DNA from: JAVMKJ01 sp031732875
GTDB lineage: Bacteria; Pseudomonadota; Gammaproteobacteria; Competibacterales; Competibacteraceae
Length of the DNA stretch: 47,028 bases
Assembly (NCBI GenBank): GCA_031732875.1
Contig: JAVMKL010000027.1
Location: 1-47,028, forward strand
Direction of reading: 5' to 3'
In this document: piece by piece, positions 8,417 through 17,144 of the stretch
How the letters are laid out: each line of letters starts with the position of its first letter
Numbering within the stretch: the first letter of the stretch is position 1
Made by a program: the position numbers and the translations under genes
The notes under the pieces: generated by a model
The model's input: the letters and a program-made list of their open reading frames with translations, nothing else
What the model was told of the DNA's origin: nothing
Databases searched by the model: none

Positions 8417-10957
8417 ATGGTCGATTCCGCCCCGCCCATCGAACCGTCCCTGCCGGAAATCCGCGCCGCACTGCGCGATTCCACCGCTCTCGTGCTGCAA
8501 GCCCCGCCGGGCGCCGGTAAAACCACTCGGGTGCCGCCAGCGTTGCTGGACGAACCCTGGCTGGCGCAAAAAACCATTCTCATGCTGGAACCGCGGCGGC
8601 TGGCGGCGCGGGCGGCGGCGGCGCGCATGGCCAGTCTGCTCGGCGAATCGGTCGGCCAAACCGTGGGCTACCGCATCCGTTTCGACCGTCAGGTGTCGCC
8701 CATGACCCGGATCGAGGTGCTGACCGAAGGTATCCTCACCCGCCGCTTGCAGCGCGATCCCGCGTTGGACGGAGTGGGATTGGTAATCTTCGACGAATTT
8801 CACGAACGCAGCCTACATGCCGATCTGGCGCTGGCGCTGTGCTTGGACAGCCAGCAGAGCCTGCGCGCGGACCTGCGGTTGCTGGTGATGTCGGCGACTC
8901 TGGACGGCGCGGCGGTGGCACGATTGCTCGGCGACGCCCCCATCGTCACTAGCAAGGGCCGCGCCTTTCCCGTGGCCCGACATTACCTGCCACGCGATCC
9001 CGAGGGTCTCGATCTCAATGCCGTGGTCCGCGCCGTGCTGGTTGCCCTGAACCAATACCTTGGCGATCTGTTGGTTTTCCTGCCGGGTGGCGGTGAAATC
9101 CGCCAGATTCTGCGTCGGCTGGAAGCGGAACCCACCTGTTCCGGCCTGCTCCTGTTGCCACTGTACGGCGACCTGCCGGAAGATGCCCAGCAACGCGCCA
9201 TCCAGCCCGACTCTGAGGGCCGGCGCAAGGTCGTGCTGGCCACGTCCGTCGCCGAGACCAGCCTGACCATCGAAGGCGTGAGCGTGGTGGTGGACGCCGG
9301 CTGGACCCGCGTCCCGCGCTTCGATCCACGCAGCGGCCTGACCCGGCTGGACACCGTCCGGGTGTCCGCCGACGCCGCCGAGCAGCGCGCCGGTCGCGCC
9401 GGTCGGCTGGGGCCGGGCGTCTGCTACCGGCTGTGGAGCGAAGCCGCGCAAACCTGGTTGCACCCGCGCCGCATCCCGGAAATTCTCGAAGCCGATCTGG
9501 CGCCGCTGGCGCTGGAACTGGCCCGATGGGGCGCGGCCGACGCCGGTTCGCTCGCCTGGCTCGACCCACCGCCGACCGGCGCGCTGGCCCAGGCGCGTGG
9601 CCTGCTGGCCGATCTGGAAGCGCTGGACGAGCGGGGCCGCATCACCCCAACCGGGCAGGATCTGGCGGAACTGCCGGCCCACCCCCGACTGGCGCACCTG
9701 TTGCGATGCGGCGCGGCGCTGGGTCAGGGCAGGCTAGCCGCCGATCTGGTCGCACTGCTGGAGGAACGCGACCTGTTGCGCGGCGAACAGGCTTTCGGCG
9801 GCGATATCGCGGTCCGGCTGGAAGCCCTGCAAGCCTTCCGGCGCGCCGGCCGCGAGGGCGCGCGACGCTGGCAGGCCGATCCCGCCGCGTGCGCCCGGGT
9901 CGATCGGGCGGCGAGGCGCTGGCGAGCCTTATTGAAGGTCGCGGACGACCAAACCACGCCGCCGGATTCGAGCACGATCGGTTTGCTGCTGGCGCTGGCC
10001 TATCCGGACCGGGTAGCCCGGCGGCGCGAGGGCGGCGCGGACCGTTACCAACTCGCCAATGGCCGCGGCGTGCGGCTGGCGGCTGGCGATCCGCTGCTGA
10101 ACCACGACTGGCTGGTAGCGGCGCAACTGGACGCCGGCGCCGGCGAGGGCCGGATCTGGTTGGCCGCGCCGGTCGAACCGGCCGATCTGGCCACCCACCT
10201 CGCCACGCGGGTACAAGCGGTCGTGGAGGTGGGCTGGGACCAGCGGCAGGCGGCGGTGAGCGCCCGCCGGGAGCGGCGGCTGGGCGCGCTGGCGCTCGAC
10301 GGCGCGCCACTGGCGGACGCCGATCCGGAGTTGCTGCGCCGGGCCATGCTGGCGGGCATCCGCCGGCTGGGGCTCGATTGCCTGCCGTGGAACCGCGAAT
10401 TGCGCGACTGGCAGGCACGGGTGCTGTCGTTATGGAGCTGGTTCCCGAACGAGGGCTGGCCGGATTTGTCCGACGCCTGGCTCCTCGATCATCTGGACGG
10501 CTGGCTGGCACCGTGGCTGGACGGCATCACCCGGCGCGAGCACTTGCAGCGGTTGGATCTGGCGGCGGCGCTGCACGGTCTGCTGGATCACCGGCTGCGG
10601 TCGAGGCTGAGCGAGCTGGCCCCCACCCACCTGCAAGTTCCCAGCGGCTCCCGCCCGAGGTTGCGATACCAGCCAGGCGAACCGCCGGTACTGGCGGTGA
10701 AGCTGCAGGAATTATTCGGGTTGGCCGACACGCCCCGTATCGCGAGCGGACGGATTCCCGTGACCCTGCACCTGCTGTCGCCAGCCCAGCGGCCGATCCA
10801 GGTAACCCAGGATCTGCGCGGCTTCTGGGAGCGGACCTATGCCGAGGTCAAGAAAGAGTTGAAAGGCCGCTATCCGAAACATCCCTGGCCGGACGATCCA
10901 TGGACCGCCGCCCCGACCCGGCGCGCTCGGCCCGCGCCGGGCACCGACTCGCCTTGA
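8417..10957 (+). CDS. hrpB: ATP-dependent helicase HrpB
   Basis: This 846-residue DEAH-box helicase belongs to the HrpB branch. Walker A is GAGKTT at residues 32-37, the DEAH-like box is DEFH at 126-129, motif III is SAT, and motif VI is AEQRAGRAGRLGPG. The long HrpB-specific C-terminal region ends with LRYQPGEPPVLAVKLQELFG and GFWERTYAEVKKELKGRYPKH. The ATG at 8417 fits the short N-terminus of the family; an upstream start at 8360 would add a basic 19-residue leader. HrpB's cellular task is poorly defined in most bacteria, although RNA processing roles are reported. It is divergent from the DUF2173 cassette. Confidence 0.93.
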   Translation: MVDSAPPIEPSLPEIRAALRDSTALVLQAPPGAGKTTRVPPALLDEPWLAQKTILMLEPRRLAARAAAARMASLLGESVGQTVGYRIRFDRQVSPMTRIEVLTEGILTRRLQRDPALDGVGLVIFDEFHERSLHADLALALCLDSQQSLRADLRLLVMSATLDGAAVARLLGDAPIVTSKGRAFPVARHYLPRDPEGLDLNAVVRAVLVALNQYLGDLLVFLPGGGEIRQILRRLEAEPTCSGLLLLPLYGDLPEDAQQRAIQPDSEGRRKVVLATSVAETSLTIEGVSVVVDAGWTRVPRFDPRSGLTRLDTVRVSADAAEQRAGRAGRLGPGVCYRLWSEAAQTWLHPRRIPEILEADLAPLALELARWGAADAGSLAWLDPPPTGALAQARGLLADLEALDERGRITPTGQDLAELPAHPRLAHLLRCGAALGQGRLAADLVALLEERDLLRGEQAFGGDIAVRLEALQAFRRAGREGARRWQADPAACARVDRAARRWRALLKVADDQTTPPDSSTIGLLLALAYPDRVARRREGGADRYQLANGRGVRLAAGDPLLNHDWLVAAQLDAGAGEGRIWLAAPVEPADLATHLATRVQAVVEVGWDQRQAAVSARRERRLGALALDGAPLADADPELLRRAMLAGIRRLGLDCLPWNRELRDWQARVLSLWSWFPNEGWPDLSDAWLLDHLDGWLAPWLDGITRREHLQRLDLAAALHGLLDHRLRSRLSELAPTHLQVPSGSRPRLRYQPGEPPVLAVKLQELFGLADTPRIASGRIPVTLHLLSPAQRPIQVTQDLRGFWERTYAEVKKELKGRYPKHPWPDDPWTAAPTRRARPAPGTDSP

Positions 10958-11028
10958 ACCCGCGTCCCCGAACAGGCCGGCGCTGGCACAATAACGGTTT
11001 CCCCCCGAGATTGTGGAGAATTCGAACG

Positions 11029-11415
11029 ATGTACCTCGCCCTCAAACACCTGCACGTCACCGCCGTTGCCCTCAGCTTCGTTCTGTTCGCGCTGCGGGGT
11101 GTCTGGATGTTGGCCGATTCGGCGCAATTGCGGCGGCGCTGGGTACGGATCGTGCCGCATGCCATCGACGTCGTGCTGCTGGCCAGCGCCGTCGGACTGG
11201 CGCTGCTTCTCCACCAGTATCCGTTCGTGCATGACTGGCTGACCGCCAAGGTGATCGGGCTGCTGGCCTACATCGTTCTCGGCAGCATCGCCCTGAAGCA
11301 GGGTCCGACCAAGGCGATCCGAACGATGGCCCTGGTCGCGGCGATGCTGGTCTTTGGCTACATCGTCAGCGTCGCCGCGACGCACGCACCGCTGGGCTTC
11401 CTGCTGTGGTGGTGA
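11029..11415 (+). CDS. SirB2-family membrane protein
   Basis: This 128-residue integral membrane protein has four predicted helices, beginning YLALKHLHVTAVALSFVLFALRG, a typical SirB2 start, with RIVPHAIDVVLL and HDWLTAKVIGLLAYIVLG further on. The family is widespread in proteobacteria; its molecular function is not known despite the historical invasion-gene name. The start is supported by GGAG at about -12. It follows hrpB by 71 bp and ends seven bases before the convergent Sel1 gene. Confidence 0.85.
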   Translation: MYLALKHLHVTAVALSFVLFALRGVWMLADSAQLRRRWVRIVPHAIDVVLLASAVGLALLLHQYPFVHDWLTAKVIGLLAYIVLGSIALKQGPTKAIRTMALVAAMLVFGYIVSVAATHAPLGFLLWW

Positions 11416-11421
11416 AAATGC

Positions 11422-12123
11422 TCAAGGCGCCGCTGGCCGGTAGCGCTGGACGTACTCGGCGGACAGCCGTTGGCCTTCCGCCAACTGTTCCGGTTTGAAG
11501 CCGCGGATGAGTTGGTCGCGGTTGAAGCGAGCCTTCGCGTTATCGCCTGCCGCGGCCACCTCGTACCAGGCAAAGGCGATCATCGGATCCCGGGGTACGC
11601 CCTGCCCGTTCGCATACAGCACCCCAAGGTTGTTCTGGGCGGCGGCGTGACCCTGTTCGGCGGCCCGCCGGTACCAACCGGCGGCCACGGCATGATCCCG
11701 GATCACGCCGAGCCCGTTTTCGTACAGCACTCCGAGGTTGAACTGTGCATCGCTCAGTCCCTTCTCCGCCGCTCGCCGGTACCAGCGAACGGCTTCGGCG
11801 TAACTTTGCGGGACACCCAGACCGTTGGCGTACAACACCGCCAAGTTGAACTGGGCCCGAACGTGACCCTGCCCGGCCGCCCGCTGGTACCAGTCGGCGG
11901 CTCGAGCATAATCCCGGTCTACTCCCAAACCTCCGTCATACAGCACGCCCAGATTGAACTGCGCCTCAGCCCGGCCCTGCTCGGCCAGCGGATGCCATTC
12001 CGACCATGCGGTCCGGTAATCGCCCTTGGCGAACGCGGCCATACCGACTAGGTAATCCGCCCGAACCGGCGTCATTCCCATCGTCAATCCCGCAAGAATA
12101 AGCACCTTACACCATGTCATCAT
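11422..12123 (-). CDS. exported Sel1-repeat (TPR-like) protein
   Basis: This 233-residue protein has an N-terminal signal peptide (MMTWCKVLILAGLTMGM, with cleavage probably after VRA) and then about five Sel1-like repeats of 36 residues, each with the pattern AQFNLGVLYxxGxGVxxDYAxAxxWYRRAAEQG. Such solenoids bind partner proteins in the periplasm or envelope. The start at 12123 puts the signal peptide at the N-terminus; longer frames upstream have no leader character. The repeats make the DNA itself repetitive here, which should not be mistaken for a CRISPR or other array. The partner is unknown. Confidence 0.88.
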   Translation of the reverse strand: MMTWCKVLILAGLTMGMTPVRADYLVGMAAFAKGDYRTAWSEWHPLAEQGRAEAQFNLGVLYDGGLGVDRDYARAADWYQRAAGQGHVRAQFNLAVLYANGLGVPQSYAEAVRWYRRAAEKGLSDAQFNLGVLYENGLGVIRDHAVAAGWYRRAAEQGHAAAQNNLGVLYANGQGVPRDPMIAFAWYEVAAAGDNAKARFNRDQLIRGFKPEQLAEGQRLSAEYVQRYRPAAP

Positions 12124-12239
12124 GGATGTCCGCCCGTGATGCCCAAGAATGATTTCAGATGTATGAATCATACACCGTGTCACTCCCAAGAAACCATGCG
12201 GCCAAATGGGATGCTCCAAGAAAAGTTTCATCGTTGAGA

Positions 12240-12265
12240 CAAAAAACGCCACCTCAAGGGTGGCG
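12240..12265 (-). terminator. intrinsic terminator of the short phasin gene
   Basis: On the minus strand a perfect 7-bp stem CGCCACC/GGTGGCG with a 5-base loop is followed directly by a T-run (AAAAAA on the plus strand at 12241-12246). It lies just past the phasin stop codon. Confidence 0.88.
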
Positions 12266-12285
12266 CTTCGATCCCGAACGGCCGA

Positions 12286-12633
12286 TCAATACTTGAACAA
12301 CAGACTCAGCATGTTCGTCCTGGCCAGGCGATCGGCCTCGCGATGGCAATCGAACCCCCATTCGGCCAGCGCCCGACCATCGTCCACCATCCGGTGGCCG
12401 ACAAAACTGAACACGGCAAACTGGCTATCCGTGAATTCGTGCAGGCTATGCGGATCGGTAACCTTAAGCGCGACCTTGGCTTGGGCGACGCCCAGATCGA
12501 CGTAGGACTTCAGACTATCGATCTGGAGTGCGACCCACTTCTCGAATTGCCCGACCACGAACTGGTTCGCTCGCGCCAAGGGCGCGACCAGCGGTTTGAA
12601 TGGATCGGCAAACGCGGCAGACATCTCGTTCAT
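12286..12633 (-). CDS. phasin family protein (short form)
   Basis: This 115-residue amphipathic helical protein belongs to the phasin family that coats polyhydroxyalkanoate granules. The typical opening (FADPFKPLVAPLARANQFVVGQFEKWVALQIDSL is the pattern, split here by position: about residues 8-41) is followed by SYVDLGVAQAKVALKV and a C-terminal helix. The ATG at 12633 is preceded by GGGAG. It has its own promoter region shared with the divergent fbp gene and its own terminator. A second, different phasin lies at 37417-37905. No PHA synthase is in the window, so the granule role is from family knowledge. Confidence 0.8.
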   Translation of the reverse strand: MNEMSAAFADPFKPLVAPLARANQFVVGQFEKWVALQIDSLKSYVDLGVAQAKVALKVTDPHSLHEFTDSQFAVFSFVGHRMVDDGRALAEWGFDCHREADRLARTNMLSLLFKY

Positions 12634-12677
12634 GACATTCTCCCAATATTCAGTATGGCGCATGATTGCATGGTCCG

Positions 12678-12707
12678 AGTATAGCAAAATTTTGTTGCGA
12701 TGCAACA
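12678..12707 (-). promoter_or_regulatory. phasin promoter with overlapping palindrome
   Basis: On the minus strand TATACT (12678-12683) is a good -10 box about 45 bp before the phasin start. Sixteen bp upstream the -35 position reads TTGCAT (12700-12705). That box lies inside a palindrome TGTTGC-GAT-GCAACA (12693-12707). A repressor bound there would cover the -35 element. The boxes are seen; the operator role is inferred. Confidence 0.5.
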
Positions 12708-12762
12708 CAAAACTCCGCCCTCCGCTCCCTCCGAGAAACCATAAAAAATTTATGCTAAATGA

Positions 12763-12768
12763 TATAAT
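12763..12768 (+). promoter_or_regulatory. possible -10 box of fbp
   Basis: A consensus TATAAT lies 80 bp upstream of the fbp start in a strongly AT-rich stretch. No matching -35 box is visible at 16-18 bp, so this is a weak call. Confidence 0.35.
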
Positions 12769-12847
12769 CTTTCGGCGGGACGGCCAGACAGAAGCAACTC
12801 CAAGCCACCACACCGCATCGGCCTTGCACAACCCAGGGATAACCACC

Positions 12848-13867
12848 ATGCCAATCGGTACCACCATTACTGAATACATCATCGAGGAACAACGGCAAAT
12901 CAAGGGCGTCTCGGGCGATTTCACCGCCCTGATCAACGACATCGTGATCGCCTGCAAAGCCATCTCCAGCGCCGTTCGCTACGGTAGCCTGGTAGGCGTT
13001 CTCGGTACCGCCGACACCGAGAACATTCAGGGCGAAACCCAGAAAAAACTGGATGTAATCTCCAACAATCTGTTCATCAAGCGCAACGAATGGGCCGGTC
13101 ATGTCGCCGCCATGGCCTCCGAGGAGATGAACGACGTTTATCATCTGCCCGTTCAGTATCCACGCGGCAAATACCTGCTGGTCTTCGATCCGCTGGACGG
13201 CTCCTCCAACACCGACGTCAACGGCGCGGTCGGCACCATTTTCTCGATCATGCGCCGCCCCGAGGGCTCGACCGGCGAAGCCACCGAGGACGATTTCCTG
13301 CAACCGGGTTCCCGCCAAGTCTGCGCCGGTTATGCTCTGTACGGACCGTCCTCGATGATGGTGCTGACCACCGGTCACGGGGTCAACGGCTTCACTCTGG
13401 ACCAACGCATCGGCGAATATATCCTGACCAATCCCGATATGCGGATTCTCCAAGATACTCAGGATTTCTCCATCAACACCGCCTACATGCGTTTCTGGGA
13501 TCCCCCAGTGCGGCGTTATATCGACGAATGCCTGGCCGGTAAGGAAGGTCCGCGCCGCAAGGACTACAACATGCGCTGGGCCGGGGCGATGATCGCCGAC
13601 GTGCATCGCGTGCTGTGCCAGGGCGGCGTGTTCCTGTATCCGATCGACCGCAAGCTGCGCTCCAAGAACCAGGAAGGCAAGCTGCGCCTGCTGTACGAAG
13701 CCAATCCGATGAGCTTCATCGTCGAGCAGGCCGGCGGGTTGGCCACCACCGGCACCCAGCGCATCATGGAGTTGCAACCCACCAACCTGCACCAGCGTTG
13801 CCCGGTGATCATGGGTTCCAAGAACGAGGTCGAACGGATCATTTCCTACCATCTCGAGGCCCAGTGA
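12848..13867 (+). CDS. fbp: fructose-1,6-bisphosphatase, class I
   Basis: This 339-residue enzyme hydrolyses fructose-1,6-bisphosphate to fructose-6-phosphate for gluconeogenesis (or the Calvin cycle, if present). The metal-binding FDPLDGSSNTDVN motif, GTIFSIMR and the C-terminal YPIDRKLRSKNQEGKLRLLYEA-type substrate site (about residues 260-285) are all intact. The start at 12848 (MPIGTTITEYI) fits the family N-terminus; the longer open frame upstream covers the promoter. It is divergent from the phasin gene and ends in a strong terminator, so it is a single-gene unit. No other Calvin-cycle gene is present in the window. Confidence 0.96.
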   Translation: MPIGTTITEYIIEEQRQIKGVSGDFTALINDIVIACKAISSAVRYGSLVGVLGTADTENIQGETQKKLDVISNNLFIKRNEWAGHVAAMASEEMNDVYHLPVQYPRGKYLLVFDPLDGSSNTDVNGAVGTIFSIMRRPEGSTGEATEDDFLQPGSRQVCAGYALYGPSSMMVLTTGHGVNGFTLDQRIGEYILTNPDMRILQDTQDFSINTAYMRFWDPPVRRYIDECLAGKEGPRRKDYNMRWAGAMIADVHRVLCQGGVFLYPIDRKLRSKNQEGKLRLLYEANPMSFIVEQAGGLATTGTQRIMELQPTNLHQRCPVIMGSKNEVERIISYHLEAQ

Positions 13868-13943
13868 TTCCGTAATCGGTTATCATTCCCTTCCGCTGCT
13901 TCTCGGGGATCGTCCATGGTTCCAGGGTAGGACGACCAAATCG

Positions 13944-13992
13944 AAGGGGCGGAGCGCGAGAATATCGATGGTTTTGCGCTCTGCCCCTTTTT
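13944..13992 (+). terminator. intrinsic terminator after fbp
   Basis: A 14-bp stem AAGGGGCGGAGCGC / GCGCTCTGCCCCTT with one G-T pair and an 18-base loop is followed by TTTTTC. It lies about 80 bp after the fbp stop. Confidence 0.85.
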
Positions 13993-14090
13993 CGTCACCG
14001 CTGTACTACACTTACCTATCCATACGCTCGCGCATCAGGTAAATGGTTAACCTCCATCAGGTCGTCTGAACCGCACGAAGAAAATTCGCC

Positions 14091-16571
14091 ATGGAACCAA
14101 AAAATACTCGGGATTCGCTCGCCGGCAAGCTGCAACGCATCGAGGATCTCGCCGAAAAACTCGTCTACATCAAATGGAGCCGGGAATTCTTCGTGCTGCT
14201 GCAGAGGGCGGCCCAGGATATTCTGACCCTGACCCGTCCCCGGCCGGAGTGCCGCAGGATCGCGGTACTGGCCGAACGGCTCGAACAGCAGATCGCCGAA
14301 TGTCTGGAGCAAGGCGGATTGCCCAAGGGCGCCGAACGGGAGCGCCTGATCGCGGTCGCGGACGCGCTCTGCCGCGCGGCGCCCACCCCGGACGACAGCG
14401 ATCCGACCCAACCCACCGACTCGGGCACGCGCCGGCCGGCCGAAGCCTTCACCATCCCGTTATTTTCCAAGTGGGATCTTAGCGAACGAACGCAACCCGC
14501 CACCAGCGAAAGATCGGCCGCGGCGCTGTCGATCTGGCTAGTAGCGCCGGAAACCGCCCGCGAGATGGCCCGCAAGCTCGAACAACGAGGCGGCTTTCAG
14601 GTTCAGCTCTGCGCCAGCCTGGCCGAGATCCGCGTCCTGCTGGCACAGTCCCAGCAACCCCTCGCCCTCCTCATTGACGTGGATTATCTCGCCGACAACC
14701 AGACGACCCTGCAACAGATCGCCGCCTTGCGGCAATCGCTGGCCACAGAAATCCCGCTCTTCTTCCTGGCGGACCGCGGCGACATCACCGCCCGGCTCGA
14801 GGCCGTGGAAGCCGGTGGAACCGGTTACTTCCTCAAGCCGGCGGATATTCCGATGCTGCTGGAGGCGCTGGACGAACGGGTTCTGAAGCCCCTCAATCAA
14901 CGAATTCTCATCGTCGACGACAGTCTGCCGACCGCCCGCGAGATCGCCCGCTGGCTGGACAGTCGCGGCATGGTCACCCAGGTGCTCGCCCAGCCCTTCC
15001 AGATCCTGCAGGCGCTTAGCAACTTCCAGCCCAGCCTGCTGATCATGAGTCTGGATCTGAAGGAAACCGATGGATTGACGCTGGCCCAGGCCATCCGCCA
15101 ACACGAACTGTTCCGAGAGCTACCCCTGGTCCTGCTGTCGGCACAGAACGATATCGGCCAGCGGTTGTCCGCCTCAGGCATGAGCGGCGAGGCGTTTCTA
15201 GGCAAGCCTTTAAATCCCGAACAATTATTTTCCGCCGTCGCCAAGCGGCTGAGACAGGGACAAGGACTCTTTCGCAAGCTCAGCCAGCTCAGCAATCGCG
15301 ATACCGTGAGCGGCCTGTACAACCGCCCGTATTTCCTCGCCCACCTGGAGCGGGCGCTGGTTGCCACCGCGGCCAACGCTCGACCGGTGGCGATCATGCT
15401 GATCGCTCTGGACAATCTCCGCGTTGTCGAAATTCAGGATGTTGCCGCAGCTGATGAAGTGATCGAACAAGCGGCCGCGCGACTGCGGGACACCCTTGGA
15501 ACCGACCCGATCGCGGCCCGGTTCGGAGACGCCGTTTTCACGGTCCTGCTCGGCTTCATCAGCCAGGACGCCCTGCTCGCCACGGCGCGCGCCGTGCAGA
15601 ACAGTTTGGAAAACGATCCCTATCGGACCGGCAACGATTTCCATTTACGGACCAGCATCGGCATCAGTATCGCCGGCACCGGCCTGCAAGACCCCGCCAT
15701 GCTGATCCAGCAGGCCGATCTGGCCTGCGGCATGGCCCGGGACAGCAAGGACACCCGGATCCACGTTCATCATGCCAGAAGCGCCGAACAGGATGCGGAC
15801 AGCCCGCGGCAGCGGCGGTTGATGGAAGAGATTCGCGAAGCCGTACAGCAGCAGCGGATGACCCTGCTGTTCCAACCGACCGTCAGCCTGCGCGGCGATA
15901 CCACCGAGCGCTACGAAGTCCTGTTGCGGATGCGCAACCGCGAGGGCTGGGAACTGCTGCCGGAAACCGTATTCGCCCTAGTCAAGCGCCACCGGATCGG
16001 CATGGTGCTGGATCGCTGGGTCATCGCTCACTCGATCCGGGTCCTGCGCGAGCGGCAGGTGCGCGGGCAGTCGGCGATCCTGTTCATCAACATTTCGCCC
16101 ACCATCCAGCAGGACGAGGAATTGCTGAATTGGCTGCAGGGCGGCCTGCGCAAAACCGGGGTACCCGCCGCCAGCCTCGTGTTCGAGATGGCGGAAACCA
16201 CCGCCGAACTGAACAAGCAGGCCGTGCTTCCGTTCCTGAAAGGACTCAAGGAACTGGGCTGCGGCATCTCGCTGGACCATTTCAGCGGCCACGAGCGCGC
16301 GCAGGCGCTCGTCCAGCTGCTGCGGGTCGACTACGTCAAGCTGGACGGCCGATTTGCCCAGGATTTGCTCAACGACAAGGACCGGCAGGCACAACTGAGC
16401 CATTTGGCGCGCACCTTGGCAACCCTTGGAGTGACCACCATCGTCACCGGTATCGAGGACGCCATGACCCTCCCGGCGCTTTGGTCGTGCGGCATCGACT
16501 ACGTGCAGGGATTCTTTCTACAACGGCCGCACACCGACATGAGTTACGACTTCGCACAACTGGTATTGTAA
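14091..16571 (+). CDS. REC-REC-GGDEF-EAL protein with degenerate catalytic motifs (FimX-like)
   Basis: This 826-residue cytoplasmic protein has an N-terminal helical region (about 1-130), a receiver-like domain lacking the acidic pair (about 145-255), a second receiver (about 270-385) with IVDD but Ser at the expected phosphoacceptor position, a GGDEF domain (about 405-560) and an EAL domain (about 580-820). The GGDEF signature reads FGDAVF, so cyclase activity is unlikely. The EAL signature is EVL and the DDFGTG loop is LDHFSGHE, so phosphodiesterase activity is also doubtful. P. aeruginosa FimX likewise has a degenerate GGDEF and an EVL motif, and works as a c-di-GMP receptor for type IV pili. 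A receptor role here is inferred. AmpD follows by 6 bp. Confidence 0.85.
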   Translation: MEPKNTRDSLAGKLQRIEDLAEKLVYIKWSREFFVLLQRAAQDILTLTRPRPECRRIAVLAERLEQQIAECLEQGGLPKGAERERLIAVADALCRAAPTPDDSDPTQPTDSGTRRPAEAFTIPLFSKWDLSERTQPATSERSAAALSIWLVAPETAREMARKLEQRGGFQVQLCASLAEIRVLLAQSQQPLALLIDVDYLADNQTTLQQIAALRQSLATEIPLFFLADRGDITARLEAVEAGGTGYFLKPADIPMLLEALDERVLKPLNQRILIVDDSLPTAREIARWLDSRGMVTQVLAQPFQILQALSNFQPSLLIMSLDLKETDGLTLAQAIRQHELFRELPLVLLSAQNDIGQRLSASGMSGEAFLGKPLNPEQLFSAVAKRLRQGQGLFRKLSQLSNRDTVSGLYNRPYFLAHLERALVATAANARPVAIMLIALDNLRVVEIQDVAAADEVIEQAAARLRDTLGTDPIAARFGDAVFTVLLGFISQDALLATARAVQNSLENDPYRTGNDFHLRTSIGISIAGTGLQDPAMLIQQADLACGMARDSKDTRIHVHHARSAEQDADSPRQRRLMEEIREAVQQQRMTLLFQPTVSLRGDTTERYEVLLRMRNREGWELLPETVFALVKRHRIGMVLDRWVIAHSIRVLRERQVRGQSAILFINISPTIQQDEELLNWLQGGLRKTGVPAASLVFEMAETTAELNKQAVLPFLKGLKELGCGISLDHFSGHERAQALVQLLRVDYVKLDGRFAQDLLNDKDRQAQLSHLARTLATLGVTTIVTGIEDAMTLPALWSCGIDYVQGFFLQRPHTDMSYDFAQLVL

Positions 16572-16577
16572 TCGGTC

Positions 16578-17144
16578 ATGCGAATCGACCCGGCGACCGG
16601 GTTGTTGGACGCGGCACGGTACTTGCCGTCGCCGAACTGTGACGACCGGCCAGCCGGCGTGGGGGTGGATCTGATCGTCGTCCACGGCATCAGCCTGCCG
16701 CCCGGTGAATTCGGCGGGTCTTGGATCGACGCGCTGTTCGCCAACACGCTCGATCCGGCCGCGCATCCCTATTTCCAGGCCATCGCCGGGCTGCGAGTGT
16801 CGGCCCATCTGCTGATCCGTCGGGATGGCGAATTGGCGCAATACGTGCCGTTCCACCGCCGAGCCTGGCATGCCGGCGAGTCGGTGCATGCCGGACGCCG
16901 CCGCTGCAACGATTTCAGCATCGGCGTCGAACTGGAAGGCGCCGACCATCTCCCGTACGACGACCGTCAGTACGAACGGCTGGCCGCGATCATCATGACC
17001 CTGCGGCGAGTCTATCCCGCCATCACGCCCGATCGCTTGACCGGTCACTCCGACATCGCGCCGGGCCGTAAGACCGACCCGGGACCGGCGTTCGACTGGA
17101 CACGATTGCGCCACCTGCTGGCTGATGCCGGGGCGGCTAGATGA
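16578..17144 (+). CDS. ampD: 1,6-anhydro-N-acetylmuramyl-L-alanine amidase
   Basis: AmpD cleaves the peptide from anhydro-muropeptides in the cytoplasm during peptidoglycan recycling. The 188-residue protein matches E. coli AmpD closely: the zinc ligand H36 in VVHGISLPPGEFGG, then RVSAHLLIRRDGE, RAWHAGES, NDFSIGVELEG, and the GHSDIAPGRKTDPGPAFDW block with the second His and Asp ligands. It sits 6 bp after the FimX-like gene and may be co-transcribed. Its end overlaps the convergent flavoprotein gene by 8 bp. Confidence 0.96.
   Translation: MRIDPATGLLDAARYLPSPNCDDRPAGVGVDLIVVHGISLPPGEFGGSWIDALFANTLDPAAHPYFQAIAGLRVSAHLLIRRDGELAQYVPFHRRAWHAGESVHAGRRRCNDFSIGVELEGADHLPYDDRQYERLAAIIMTLRRVYPAITPDRLTGHSDIAPGRKTDPGPAFDWTRLRHLLADAGAAR

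Noticed and set aside
9433..11028. long frame inside hrpB running into the SirB2 gene
   Set aside because: Only the last part from 11029 is a real gene; the rest is a +1 shadow of hrpB rich in Gly and Arg.
11500..11990. regularly spaced DNA repeats suggestive of a CRISPR array
   Set aside because: The roughly 108-bp periodicity is the coding trace of 36-residue Sel1 repeats in an open gene.
12596..12847. 84-codon N-terminal extension of fructose-1,6-bisphosphatase
   Set aside because: It covers the shared promoter region and part of the phasin gene on the other strand; MPIGTTITEYI is the normal N-terminus.
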